DNA of 64,000 nt from Fredinandcohnia quinoae (GTDB lineage: Bacteria; Bacillota; Bacilli; Bacillales; Bacillaceae_L): positions 47,264-111,263 of the forward strand of contig NZ_JAKTTI010000009.1 in the NCBI RefSeq assembly GCF_022427965.1. Direction: 5' to 3'. Shown piece after piece: positions 46,116 to 55,487 of the stretch. A program made the translations under genes and the position numbers. The notes beneath the pieces were generated by a model, which saw nothing but the letters and a program-made list of their open reading frames with translations, searched no databases and had not been told where the DNA came from. Position 1 is the first letter of the stretch, and each line of letters begins with the position of its first letter.

Positions 46116-46739
46116 TTATTTTTTTGATATCTTTAATAGAGGCGGAGCTACTGCTGCTGTTACAATTGCAGCAAGCATTGCTTCAACAACTCCATTTGTA
46201 AAAAATACGGTTAAAACCGCTTTAAAAATGGCACCCGTGCTGTTTGCGTTCATAGCCTGAGCATAAGCATCCTGAAATAATAATGAAATGGAACCCATCA
46301 CTAAAAAGGTATGTATAAAAGTTGTTAGTAGCCCGGTTAGAAATAAAGCTGATTTCTGATTGGACCTTTCCTTTGTTTTAGATTTATGAATAGCTTTAAA
46401 AATATAGAAAGGGATCAAACCAACTATTACTCTTGGAACGATTGCAATAAATAGTGCCCAAAAACTACCCTGGCTTGTTCCTAAAACAGGAATTGCTGGA
46501 GAAAATGCAAAGGATAATAATGTTGGAGCGATTGTATTTGATACAATGCTAGTAATTCCAAACACAAATCCTAGGAAAGAACCTATTTTGGGCCCTAAAA
46601 TAATGGAAGCTATAATTATTGGAATATGAATGATAGTCGCTTTAATTATACCTAAATGTAGGAATCCAAATGGCGTGAAGGCACATAAAAGTATAATAGA
46701 TAAAAAAATAGTAGTTAACGTAAATTCTTTTATTTTCAA
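46116..46739 (-). CDS. ECF transporter S component-like membrane protein
   Basis: 207 residues with six membrane helices. The arrangement (an N-terminal helix, GPKIGSFLGFVFGITSIVSN, a PRVIVGLIPF segment and a C-terminal helix ending in AAIVTAAVAPPLLK) fits the substrate-binding S subunit of energy-coupling-factor vitamin importers, likely the pantothenate/CoA-precursor-like group. The start codon is TTG 46739 behind AAAGGGGTTAGAAC. No EcfA/T genes are nearby, as is usual for S units that share a common energising module. Confidence 0.75.
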   Translation of the reverse strand: MKIKEFTLTTIFLSIILLCAFTPFGFLHLGIIKATIIHIPIIIASIILGPKIGSFLGFVFGITSIVSNTIAPTLLSFAFSPAIPVLGTSQGSFWALFIAIVPRVIVGLIPFYIFKAIHKSKTKERSNQKSALFLTGLLTTFIHTFLVMGSISLLFQDAYAQAMNANSTGAIFKAVLTVFFTNGVVEAMLAAIVTAAVAPPLLKISKK

Positions 46740-46775
46740 GTTCTAACCCCTTTGTCGATTTAATTGAAGTTATCA

Positions 46776-47306
46776 TTAATAGTCTAACTGACGGAGATAC
46801 AATAGGATTTCATTTTCATTTAGCTTTATAAACTTATATTTACTGATTTGGCTTTCAATTTTCTTTTTATCATCATCTTTATTAATGAATAAATCTGCTA
46901 TTTGGAGCATTACTTTTGCCAAAACAGTTACTAGTCCAGCAGAACCTAATTCCAAACCTAATGTTTCTGTATCTGAGAGTTGTGACTTAGCTAATTCATC
47001 TATTTCTTTTTTGTATTCACCTTTGATTAGAATATACGATTCTTTATTTTTAAATGCGAATAATAATTCTTCAGCATTAAAAACTTCAAAGTAAGCATTT
47101 TCGTTCTCTAATAGCAATAATTCATCTAGCACAGTTCCTTCACTTTTTTCTACTGTTTTTGCTATTGCTTGAAGTGTTTTAACTGAATAACTGCTGACAC
47201 TTTTTTTGTTAACACTTGAGAGCATTTGCTGACTTATTCCAGTTTGTTTGAATACATCGTATCGTTTTTTACCATTCCTTTGTAAATAAATATCCAATAG
47301 GCTCAT
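46776..47306 (-). CDS. HTH-domain protein, likely autoregulator
   Basis: 176 residues. The N-terminal 60 residues look like a Cro/XRE-type helix-turn-helix (KRYDVFKQTGISQQMLSSVNKK...YSVKTLQAIAKTVEK). The C-terminal part is charged, with a hydrophobic middle (LGLELGSAGLVTVLAKVMLQIADLF). I do not recognise that part. ATG 47306 follows AAGGGGATTTTGAA. A perfect 24-bp palindrome lies 16 bp upstream, consistent with self-repression. It is followed by the ECF S component gene 36 bp downstream on the same strand. Confidence 0.72.
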   Translation of the reverse strand: MSLLDIYLQRNGKKRYDVFKQTGISQQMLSSVNKKSVSSYSVKTLQAIAKTVEKSEGTVLDELLLLENENAYFEVFNAEELLFAFKNKESYILIKGEYKKEIDELAKSQLSDTETLGLELGSAGLVTVLAKVMLQIADLFINKDDDKKKIESQISKYKFIKLNENEILLYLRQLDY

Positions 47307-47321
47307 TTCAAAATCCCCTTC

Positions 47322-47345
47322 TTTAGTAAAATGTTTTTTACTAAA
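47322..47345. promoter_or_regulatory. Palindromic operator before the HTH gene
   Basis: TTTAGTAAAA-N4-TTTTACTAAA is a perfect inverted repeat between the HTH gene's ribosome site and its promoter region. It is probably bound by the HTH protein itself. Confidence 0.65.
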
Positions 47346-47428
47346 TATTTTTTTACTTAATTATATTTTAGTATAAAAATAAAAAATTGCAAATGTTTTT
47401 TTGTTCATTTACAATTCGTTAAGTTTAC

Positions 47429-47462
47429 AAAAAAAAGGCGATTCCACATTGGGGAATCAACC
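47429..47462 (-). terminator. Terminator downstream of mapB and the repeat
   Basis: GATTCC/GGAATC core stem extended by G-rich flanks and followed by eight T on the minus strand. Confidence 0.65.
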
Positions 47463-47484
47463 TTAGAAGGATCCACTTGAATTC

Positions 47485-48361
<877 letters not shown>

Positions 48362-48444
48362 TCATACCTCACTATCTTTAATCATCAACTATTATTTTCT
48401 CAAAAATACTTCACTTATAGAAAAAACACCATCAATCACTCTTA

Positions 48445-49056
48445 CTATTTCTTGTTCTGATAAAAACGTCGAGCTTTTGCACGGTTTCCGCAGTCGGCCA
48501 TCGAACACCAGCGACGGCTCCGATTACGGCTCGTATCGAAGAAAAGCCAACCACAAGGATCGCCTTCACAATGTTTAACACGTCCCAGATCCTGCTCAGA
48601 CGTCAAAATATCCACTGCAGACTGGACAATTGGAGGAAGCATGCTATCAAATGCACCTTCTGAAATATCAAATTGCAAGGAATAATCGTTCTCCATCGGT
48701 ACAAGCTGCATGAGTTGATAATAATGACGCATCACTTTATTAAAGTTTGTCAGGTCCTCTGGATTTATTAATTCCTTTTTTGTGAAAGAACAAAATATCC
48801 GGTATATTGCTTCCCTCAGTTGAATAGCCTGCCTAAGAGTCTGTTCAGATTCTGATGGATTGAGTACAGATTTTTTCAAGAGGAGATGCGCCTGCTTCTC
48901 CTCTACTATTCCAGCATGGAGACTCCAGTCCACTAGTTTATCGTAACTCGTAAACCAATCCCGCCTTTTATCCTCACTCTCTCGCCAACTGATCGTATTT
49001 ATGAAATCGAGACATAACCGCTCGCCGACCATCATATATTTGTTTGTTTCAGACAT
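48445..49056 (-). CDS. CGNR zinc-finger (ABATE) protein
   Basis: 203 residues. N-terminal ABATE helical domain (GERLCLDFINTISWR...LREAIYRIF) and C-terminal treble-clef CGNR finger: HCEGDPCGWLFFDTSRNRSRRWCSMADCGNRAKARRFY with four Cys ligands. The domain pair is found in stress-related transcriptional regulators. It is divergent from a DinB-like gene whose start is 144 bp away, so the pair may share a control region. Confidence 0.9.
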   Translation of the reverse strand: MSETNKYMMVGERLCLDFINTISWRESEDKRRDWFTSYDKLVDWSLHAGIVEEKQAHLLLKKSVLNPSESEQTLRQAIQLREAIYRIFCSFTKKELINPEDLTNFNKVMRHYYQLMQLVPMENDYSLQFDISEGAFDSMLPPIVQSAVDILTSEQDLGRVKHCEGDPCGWLFFDTSRNRSRRWCSMADCGNRAKARRFYQNKK

Positions 49057-49199
49057 TGTAAAAACTCCTTCATTTCATATAACCATCATAAACTATATTG
49101 ACAGTTAAATCCAACTCGATTAAACTTTAACCATCTAAATTATTTTAGATGGTTATAAAGGGAATTTCTAGTTTTTATCAAAAATTTGGAGGGTACGAG

Positions 49200-49673
49200 A
49201 TGAACGATATGTTAAAGAAATCTTTCAAAGTGTTGTTGAAGGAAACATTTGATGGACCTGGTGGGAATGGAAGCTGGTACACTGAATCAAAGCCAGGAAG
49301 CGGTATTTTCGGCACGCTCGAAAGGGTATCTGCAGAAGAAGCATCCATCCCGGTCCAAGGTACCACTCTTGCAGCACACGTAGATCATACCAGATATTAT
49401 TTGTGGATGGTGAACACCTATATGAAGGGTGAAAAACCAGATCTTGATTGGTCGGAATCATGGAAGATTTCATCCGTGGATGAAGACACCTGGTCAAGAT
49501 TTAAAGCCAATCTTCAAAACGAATACACTACACTTCTTGAAAACATTCATTCACTCACTTCCTTAGATGAACAGACCTCATATGGAATCTTAGGGTCATT
49601 GGCACACTCAGCGTACCATCTCGGAGCGATCCGTCAAATGACCAAAACGGTTAAAGCACCAACCCAGTCATAA
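49200..49673 (+). CDS. DinB-family protein
   Basis: 157 residues from ATG 49200 (MNDMLKKSFKVL) behind GGAGGGTACGAG. His ligands in AAHVDHTRYYLW and AHSAYHLGAIRQM fit the DinB metal site. No enzymatic role can be given. It is divergent from the CGNR regulator gene, which could control it. Confidence 0.85.
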   Translation: MNDMLKKSFKVLLKETFDGPGGNGSWYTESKPGSGIFGTLERVSAEEASIPVQGTTLAAHVDHTRYYLWMVNTYMKGEKPDLDWSESWKISSVDEDTWSRFKANLQNEYTTLLENIHSLTSLDEQTSYGILGSLAHSAYHLGAIRQMTKTVKAPTQS

Positions 49674-50182
49674 TCACAACAAAAAACAGCGATCCGGATT
49701 CAATCGTTTCGCTGTTTTAGGCATCCAGCCCAAACTTTTATTGATTTTTTGATTAAAAATCTAGCTTAAGAAATCATTATCAAGAGACTCTTGCATTCAC
49801 ACACTCTTTACTCTTATAACTAAATGATTTTTACTATTATTTTCCCTTTAGCCCTACCAGTTTCTGCATATTCCATTGCTTTTTGAGCATCTTCAAAAGG
49901 AAAAACTCTTCTGATTAAATTCCATCATTTTAATAAAAATTCTGTATGAACCCCATGATGCCAGAAAATTAGCTTTTATAGTCAATTTCTATAAATTAAA
50001 ACCCAAAGTTTGATTAAAAAGCTTGGATGTATCTAACAAGATGCTTAACTTCTGGACCTACTTCTTTAGGAACTAACATAATGATTTCACAACCTGAATA
50101 TAATCTCATTGATGGGACTTTTGGCTAATTTTGATACATGCTTTATTTGAATAATGGGTCGCATAATTAGGAGGTGTAGGTT
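49674..50182. other. Gene-free stretch with gene remnants
   Basis: Contains a weak terminator (AACAGCG/CGCTGTT at 49687-49718) for the DinB gene, the alcohol-dehydrogenase remnant at 49820-49918, and on the minus strand at 50119-50014 a 34-codon open stretch MRLYSGCEIIMLVPKEVGPEV... ending in TAA without a ribosome site, probably another gene tail. No intact gene. Confidence 0.55.
49820..49918 (-). pseudogene. C-terminal remnant of a zinc-type alcohol dehydrogenase/quinone oxidoreductase
   Basis: 32 codons reading LIRRVFPFEDAQKAMEYAET then GRAKGKIIVKII and a stop. This is the conserved tail of medium-chain dehydrogenases, where the FPF(E/D)DA...GK(I/V) pattern ends the protein. The rest of the gene is missing. 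Confidence 0.7.
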
Positions 50183-50956
50183 ATGGGTTATACGGATAAC
50201 TATGAAAGAGATGCCTATGGGATTATTGCCTTTTGGTTACGTAACGATTATGATCATGGTCGATTCTTTGACAGGGAAATAAGCCATTATGAAGTAGAGT
50301 TAGCCCGTGCAAACATGAATAACATTCATCGCCTAGGAGCGATATGGAAAAAGGCTGAGGCGAAACAAGGCGATCTCGGTACCCTGATTCACGAGGCCCA
50401 ACATGCGACACGTGAATTTCACAGTTTGCTCGCTTATACAATGGATAAATCTTTACACTGTGAGGTAATCATTTCAACACCAGTATCCCTTCTCGATCAC
50501 ATGGTACGTGAAGCTGAAGAGTCCCAAAGGGTCTTTAAATTAATTCAAAGTGGTGGTCAAGTCTCAGTGGCAGATGCTACTATACATGAAACCGTCTTTT
50601 GGTTAAGACAAATGGCAGATCACCTAGGCTATATACGCCACTATTTAGATATATCGAATTATGACTTAAACTTTAGGGTTACAGAAATGATGCAAAAATT
50701 TGAAAGGCTATTAATGCAAGCAACCGCACTCAGAACAATGATACGTAAACCCCGAAATGAAATGCTACCAGTTTTAACAACCTTTAGGGAGATGATTATT
50801 AAGGAAGCTAAGGATCTTGAAGCATTCAAATTAGAATTAGATGACCTTATTAAACGTTGTGCGGCAGTCACAACATCTCCGCCAGATTTGTTGGAACATA
50901 TCGCCAGAGAGGCTCATCACCTATGGAGGAACCTAGAGGAAGGGATTATAACCTAA
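50183..50956 (+). CDS. DUF2935-family helical-bundle protein
   Basis: 257 residues with two similar four-helix units. Each carries a conserved His/Glu set, such as FWLRNDYDHGRFF, EISHYEVELAR and DHMVREAEESQ in the first half, and ETVFWLRQMADHLGYIRHYLD and LLEHIAREAHHLW in the second, which looks like a ferritin-like metal site. The family is common in Bacilli and its role is unknown. ATG 50183 follows AGGAGGTGTAGGTT. Confidence 0.85.
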   Translation: MGYTDNYERDAYGIIAFWLRNDYDHGRFFDREISHYEVELARANMNNIHRLGAIWKKAEAKQGDLGTLIHEAQHATREFHSLLAYTMDKSLHCEVIISTPVSLLDHMVREAEESQRVFKLIQSGGQVSVADATIHETVFWLRQMADHLGYIRHYLDISNYDLNFRVTEMMQKFERLLMQATALRTMIRKPRNEMLPVLTTFREMIIKEAKDLEAFKLELDDLIKRCAAVTTSPPDLLEHIAREAHHLWRNLEEGIIT

Positions 50957-51115
50957 TATCCCTTTATCTGGAGGGAAATCACCTGGCTATTTTGTTTGAT
51001 AAATTTACAGCTTTTTGAAATAATCTTGAACGGGATAAAAAGGAGCGTGGAAATATACTCAATTTCTGGGCATAGTGATAGTAATGCTGTTAGACTTTTT
51101 ACAATAGGTTTTATA

Positions 51116-51439
51116 TCAGTTTTCCTTCCAGAAGTTAATAAGGTAATCGACTTGTTTCTTCTCCACTATATTTACAGCAAAGTAGACAATATTCTTATAT
51201 TTTACTTTTCTTATTGGATTTTCTACAACGTTATGCATTTCTCTAAAAACCATTATATCCGGTATTGTAAAAGCGATTAAGATAATAGCCATCTTACCAT
51301 TTATGCCCCAGGTACCTCTAGTGCCTATAACTAGAGGTACGGGACTTTTCTTATCTTGTAAATAATTATAAACCCACTCTTGTTCGCTTAGCGTCTTCTT
51401 TTCATTCATTTGGATAATCTCACCCTTATTCGAACACAT
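51116..51439 (-). CDS. Hypothetical protein with one hydrophobic segment
   Basis: 107 residues. A charged N-terminus (MNEKKTLSEQEWVYNYLQDKK) and one hydrophobic stretch (KMAIILIAFTIPDIMVF) near residue 50, then a basic tail. No family recognised. Possible starts are ATG 51439 and ATG 51406; ribosome sites are weak at both. It follows the ylxY-like gene by 33 bp. An 11-bp perfect inverted repeat (51313-51323/51331-51341) falls inside the frame, which is unusual for coding DNA. Confidence 0.5.
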   Translation of the reverse strand: MCSNKGEIIQMNEKKTLSEQEWVYNYLQDKKSPVPLVIGTRGTWGINGKMAIILIAFTIPDIMVFREMHNVVENPIRKVKYKNIVYFAVNIVEKKQVDYLINFWKEN

Positions 51440-51472
51440 TTTATATCCGCTTTCTCTTTTTTAGCTGTCTAA

Positions 51473-52441
51473 TTAATTTACACGCTTTTCACTCATAAGT
51501 TCGCTGACAGTACCGAGCTTGTATCCTTTTGCTTTTATGTCCATTATCATGGTATCCAATCCTTCAGCCGTTGGCTTTGTAGGGTGCATTAGAACCATTG
51601 ATCCATTCCCTACCTTCGAAACAACCCTTCTAACCATTTCCGATGTTGCGGGTTTTCTCCAATCAACCGTATCAACCGTCCATATAACGGTTTTCATATC
51701 TAACCGGTTAGCTACTTGAATGGTTACCTGATTAAAACTCCCACTTGGCGGGGCAAACCACTTGGGTGTTATACCAAGAGTTTCTTTAATGACATCATTT
51801 GTCTTTTTCAGTTCTGCCATTGTTTCAGCCTCGGTACGCTGTTGAAGATTGGGGTGACTATATGCGTGGTTGCCAATTTCATGACCAGCATCCTTAATCA
51901 TTTTGGCTAATTCAGGATTTTTTTTAACCCAACTTCCGTCAAAGAAAAACGTTGCCTTTGTTTCGTGATTACTTAAAACTTTTAGCATTCCTGGGATGAA
52001 TTCATTCCCCCAGGCGACGTTGATCAAAAAAGCCACCATCGGTTTTTGTGGATTGCCCCTATAAATCGGTTCAGGATCCAAATCCTCTAAATGGACTTTT
52101 GGAGATACCTCCTTAAAAACAATCTTATTTTTATCAAATTCACCGCTTTTCTTCATCTTTTTGTAACTGGCATTAATATCTACACTCAGCCCATTATATC
52201 CGGGTATTGCTTTCCATACTCTGTCTACCTTTGCGTCAATTGGCTCAATTTTATGCTGATCACTATACATCTGAATCTTTCTATAAAGAGTATTGTCCTT
52301 ATTTATTTCAGAGGAAGATGTGAAAGTTCCTCTATTATTGGATCCTGTTGACATGGCTTTATGTGGGTAAATAAATATTCCAAAAAATAGGACTATCATA
52401 CCTGAAATTAATAAATAGTTACCAACCTTTTTCCGTATCAT
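51473..52441 (-). CDS. ylxY: YlxY-type polysaccharide deacetylase-like protein
   Basis: 322 residues. Signal anchor in the first 30, then a linker and a NodB-like domain. Phrases such as VDRVWKAIPGYNGLSVDI, YRGNPQKPMVAFLINVAWGNE, APPSGSF, DTVDW and SMVLMHPT match B. subtilis YlxY. The metal His pair (HEIGNHAYSHP) is present, but the catalytic Asp motif TFDDG is replaced by INVAWG and the Arg motif by APPSG, as in YlxY itself, so classical deacetylase activity is doubtful. ATG 52441 has GGAGG 8 nt upstream. Related genes act in sporulation. Confidence 0.85.
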   Translation of the reverse strand: MIRKKVGNYLLISGMIVLFFGIFIYPHKAMSTGSNNRGTFTSSSEINKDNTLYRKIQMYSDQHKIEPIDAKVDRVWKAIPGYNGLSVDINASYKKMKKSGEFDKNKIVFKEVSPKVHLEDLDPEPIYRGNPQKPMVAFLINVAWGNEFIPGMLKVLSNHETKATFFFDGSWVKKNPELAKMIKDAGHEIGNHAYSHPNLQQRTEAETMAELKKTNDVIKETLGITPKWFAPPSGSFNQVTIQVANRLDMKTVIWTVDTVDWRKPATSEMVRRVVSKVGNGSMVLMHPTKPTAEGLDTMIMDIKAKGYKLGTVSELMSEKRVN

Positions 52442-52899
52442 TTTAAAATCCTCCATTTTGCTATTTGCATAATATTAGGTTTCCCATTCATAAGAATAAA
52501 TCACTTTACTTTCAGAAAAGTTTAAGGTGAAAGTTACTTTTGTGAAACTGTATGATAAACAAAATTAGAAACAACAAAACAAAAAGACTAGATCACTATT
52601 GAATCCAGCCTCGAATTTTATTTGGTTTTTGATTAAAAAAGCAGATTGATAATGATTGATATTACATGATAGACTGCCCGCTGCTCTTCCCGCTTCCTTT
52701 GCCGTTTGGATACCAACTATAAAGCAGGGAGATAAATTCGTGTTGTTTTTGAATAATGTTCGATCAAAAAAACTCACAAACCGGCATTTTTCAACAATTT
52801 AAAAGAATCCATTTTGAAAAAAATATTGATCAAAATGGATTCTGTCCCATTAGCACCTTACTATTCACTGATTGAAAAAGTCCAAAATACAAGTTCATT
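52442..52899. other. Intergenic stretch carrying a dispersed repeat
   Basis: Holds the 175-bp repeat copy at 52571-52745. A nominal 70-codon frame across it is not supported: it lacks a ribosome site and follows the repeat. The remaining 100 bp at each side show nothing. Confidence 0.55.
52571..52745. repeat. Second dispersed repeat family, copy A
   Basis: About 80% identical to 62163-62347: the AAAACAAAAAGACT(A/G)GATCACTA start, a hairpin, CATGATAGACTGCCCG, CCGCTTCCTTTGCCGTTTGG, ATACCAACTAT and the end CAGGGAGATA. That end is the terminus of the element inserted in tnsA at 62347, so this is a shorter copy of the same mobile unit. Confidence 0.8.
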
Positions 52900-53994
52900 T
52901 TAGTTTACAAGCTTTCTCATCATCCATTCAATTGGGCCTCTTTTAAATTTCTTTCTCCATATTATTGAGAACAACATGCTCCCTACAAAAAACAAGGTGG
53001 AAAATATCAGCGATAATTCAAGTGTCTGATTTACCAATCTACCTAATAAAACCAATATCCCTATACCAACAAATACGTGACTTACATAATGAGTTAATGA
53101 TAGTTGACCCGTATTAATTAAGGCCTTCACCAGCCAATTCCCCGAGAATTTCCTTGTAACATTAATGGAAATGACTACGATAAGTACAGCTGAAGAAGCA
53201 TTGGAAGTTAGGTAGAATAAATTAGGAGGAATGGGTCCTGTTTGAAATAAATAACTTGCACTTTCTAAATCTAGTATTTTTAGCGAGGATTGGAGAAGAA
53301 CTCTGGATGTAATTTCAAAAAATAGTAAAAGTAAAAAGGATATGTTCCCCATTTTTTTTATTAAATTCTTATTTGTCAATTCGAGTCTACCTATTATCAT
53401 ACCTAATAAAAAGAAACAGATCCAAGGAAATATAGGATGATATCCATTAAACAATAAATTTCTCATAAACCCTTCGATAGTCCAAAAGTCTGTGTACTCT
53501 ATAAATGGTCTATCGTGATTCCATCCCTTTAAATAGTTACTTGTAACCTGCATAATTTGTGCAATTAGGCCAAAAAGGGAACAAATAATAATAATCATTT
53601 TGCTAGAAGTAGCAATTAAAAATGAAGCGATAAACATAAATACACCGTAGTAATGTAGAATATCTCCAGTCCAACCTACAACATATAAAACCATACCTAA
53701 TAAAAATAGAAAAGCAGATCTTTTCCAAATATTTTTCTTACTTATCCTTATTATATTTGAATCTCCATTTCTAGCTTTCTTAGTCATTAAGGATATTCCA
53801 ATTCCAGCCAGCAAAACAAAAACTGCGGATGCTCTTCCTTGAAAAAGTTCTGTAAACCAAATTAACCACTCTGATCCATTCCCCTCAGCCTCCACGATTA
53901 CTTTATAGTTCACAACGAACATTCCAAATAATGCTAAGGCTCTAGCAAAATCCAATCCCTCTATCCGCCCATTTGTAATTTGATGTTTAGTCAT
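52900..53994 (-). CDS. Membrane acyltransferase-like protein (HGSNAT/DUF418 type)
   Basis: 364 residues with about nine to ten membrane helices. Opens IEGLDFARALALFGMFVVNYKV, the signature of the DUF1624/heparan-glucosaminide N-acetyltransferase-like group, then FQGRASAVFVLLAGIGISL, and ends with a DUF418-type C-terminus. Such proteins may transfer acyl groups across the membrane; the substrate is unknown. It overlaps the TetR gene by 8 bp and is controlled with it. Confidence 0.85.
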   Translation of the reverse strand: MTKHQITNGRIEGLDFARALALFGMFVVNYKVIVEAEGNGSEWLIWFTELFQGRASAVFVLLAGIGISLMTKKARNGDSNIIRISKKNIWKRSAFLFLLGMVLYVVGWTGDILHYYGVFMFIASFLIATSSKMIIIICSLFGLIAQIMQVTSNYLKGWNHDRPFIEYTDFWTIEGFMRNLLFNGYHPIFPWICFFLLGMIIGRLELTNKNLIKKMGNISFLLLLFFEITSRVLLQSSLKILDLESASYLFQTGPIPPNLFYLTSNASSAVLIVVISINVTRKFSGNWLVKALINTGQLSLTHYVSHVFVGIGILVLLGRLVNQTLELSLIFSTLFFVGSMLFSIIWRKKFKRGPIEWMMRKLVN

Positions 53995-54577
53995 TTCTTA
54001 CACCTCTAAGCACACTTTTCACGGCTTCTTCCCATATCGTCTTGTAATCTAATTCTAGCCCTGTCAGTATAAAATTACCGATATTATCTATAACCATTAC
54101 AAGCATATTAGATTTAGATTCTATCCTTTCCCCGTCAACGACACCAATCTTAACGCCATGATTCATGACCTTACTAAAGTTTTCAAAATAACCCATCTGT
54201 ATTTTATTTAATTCATTCATGTATTTATCTTTCCTTGTTGCTAAAAGGATGTACTCATTAAATATTTTATTAAAATTAACATCTCTTTCCTGTTCCTCAA
54301 TCATTTCAAAACCAATGGTCAGCAGATAGTGTTCAAAGTTAGTAGCTGTCAAATCATCAACCGTTAATGTATATTGGTTCACAATTTCCTTACAAATTTC
54401 CTCAAATAGAACATCAATTAGTTTTTCTTTCGAGTCAAAATAATAATAAATCGCAGGCTTTGAAATGCCTACTTCTTTAGCAATCATGGATAAACTCGTT
54501 TTATCAAATCCATTTTCCGCAAACATTTTATAAGCTGACTCTACAATAAGACCATATGTTTCTTCCCTATTCCTCAT
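53987..54577 (-). CDS. TetR-family regulator
   Basis: 196 residues. N-terminal HTH TSLSMIAKEVGISKPAIYYYFDSKEKLIDVL; the remainder is the ligand-binding helical domain. A near-perfect 26-bp palindrome sits 15 bp upstream of the start, so autoregulation is likely, together with the co-transcribed membrane gene. Confidence 0.93.
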   Translation of the reverse strand: MRNREETYGLIVESAYKMFAENGFDKTSLSMIAKEVGISKPAIYYYFDSKEKLIDVLFEEICKEIVNQYTLTVDDLTATNFEHYLLTIGFEMIEEQERDVNFNKIFNEYILLATRKDKYMNELNKIQMGYFENFSKVMNHGVKIGVVDGERIESKSNMLVMVIDNIGNFILTGLELDYKTIWEEAVKSVLRGVRND

Positions 54578-54591
54578 ATCATCACCTCATC

Positions 54592-54617
54592 ATTTACTTA
54601 CCGGTCGGTAAATAAAT
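54592..54617. promoter_or_regulatory. TetR operator
   Basis: The core TTACCG-GT-CGGTAA is a perfect palindrome, and flanking ATTTA/TAAAT extends the symmetry to 26 bp with one mismatch pair. It lies just upstream of the TetR gene start. Confidence 0.8.
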
Positions 54618-54980
54618 GATAACACGAAAAACAAATAAATGGATGAATTTGTTTAAAATATGTTATTTACGATTCCTTATTCTATAAACCTACTTTGATA
54701 ATATTACATTTATTCACAATCCTACTCATAAATATCTATTGAATTTTAAAATGAGTTACTCCACAATTTGGCCCTATTGTGGAATAAGAAAAAAACCTGC
54801 GTAGAAAAATTAACACAGGATTTTTAATCAAACTTTAGTATAAATTATCAATCTTTATAAAAAATAAAATTTGATCATTTTTCGTTCATTCTTCAACAAA
54901 AGCACCTGTTTACAAAAATGGAATACTTTGTTTTAAATTATCGAAATTTATTTTAAAACCACATTTAGAAATATCCAATT
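54618..54980. other. AT-rich gene-free stretch with two hairpins
   Basis: A TCCACAAT/ATTGTGGA hairpin at 54760-54783 and the terminator at 54788-54819. No ORF with a ribosome site. This is where ordinary chromosome gives way to the accessory island. Confidence 0.55.
54788..54819 (-). terminator. Terminator, minus strand
   Basis: CCTGTGT/ACGCAGG (one G-U pair) then TTTTTTT. It probably ends transcription of the MepB-like gene. Confidence 0.65.
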
Positions 54981-55487
54981 TTAATTAGAGTATAGCTTTA
55001 ATAGTTCTTGTATTGGGAAACTATTTATATTGTTCATCCCAACAAAGTATTCTAATTGCCATTTCTGTGTTTCAATAGCTTGTTTGCTAGTGGGATTTTC
55101 CCATCTAGGGTAAACTCTAATTGCCATTTTTCCTTTTGTAATGGCTGTTTTAATGATATTTTGTTTTACAAGTACTTCTTTTGGAAAGACGAATTGTCCA
55201 AAATTATTATTTCTAGTAAAAGTATTGATAACCAATAAATCAGTAGCTTTTTCATATGAATAGGCTTGGTTTTTATTATCCCCATCCTTCTCCCAAAAAG
55301 CAACAAACTGTCCTATCTTGGTTGGTGTTATTTTTGCGACTCTAAATCTAATTGATTTTGAATTTAGCTGAAATATACCAGCCCCATAATCTGAATTTTG
55401 AGCTTCTTCTTCGACAGCTTTTATGGTTAAGTGATTGGGTTCATAAAACATTTTATTTACATATGTTAACGCACTATAAAATTCATT
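54981..55487 (-). CDS. MepB-family protein
   Basis: 168 residues from ATG 55487 (MNEFYSAL), behind GGGGATG. The segments ESAEY-like DYGAGIFQLNSKSIRFRVAKITPTKIGQFVAFWEKD and FGQFVFPKEVLVKQNII are characteristic of the MepB family, found with the mepRAB efflux genes of staphylococci but without a known role. No mepA-like pump is nearby here. It is the only leftward gene of the cassette-like region. Confidence 0.8.
   Translation of the reverse strand, partial: NEFYSALTYVNKMFYEPNHLTIKAVEEEAQNSDYGAGIFQLNSKSIRFRVAKITPTKIGQFVAFWEKDGDNKNQAYSYEKATDLLVINTFTRNNNFGQFVFPKEVLVKQNIIKTAITKGKMAIRVYPRWENPTSKQAIETQKWQLEYFVGMNNINSFPIQELLKLYSN

Noticed and set aside
50996..51280. 94-codon plus-strand ORF antisense to the hypothetical gene at 51116-51439
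   Set aside because: No ribosome site, and it begins in the trailing sequence after the DUF2935 gene; the minus-strand frame is somewhat better supported.
52565..52777. 70-codon minus-strand ORF
   Set aside because: It follows the second dispersed repeat, whose other copy at 62.2 kb does not keep the frame; no ribosome site.
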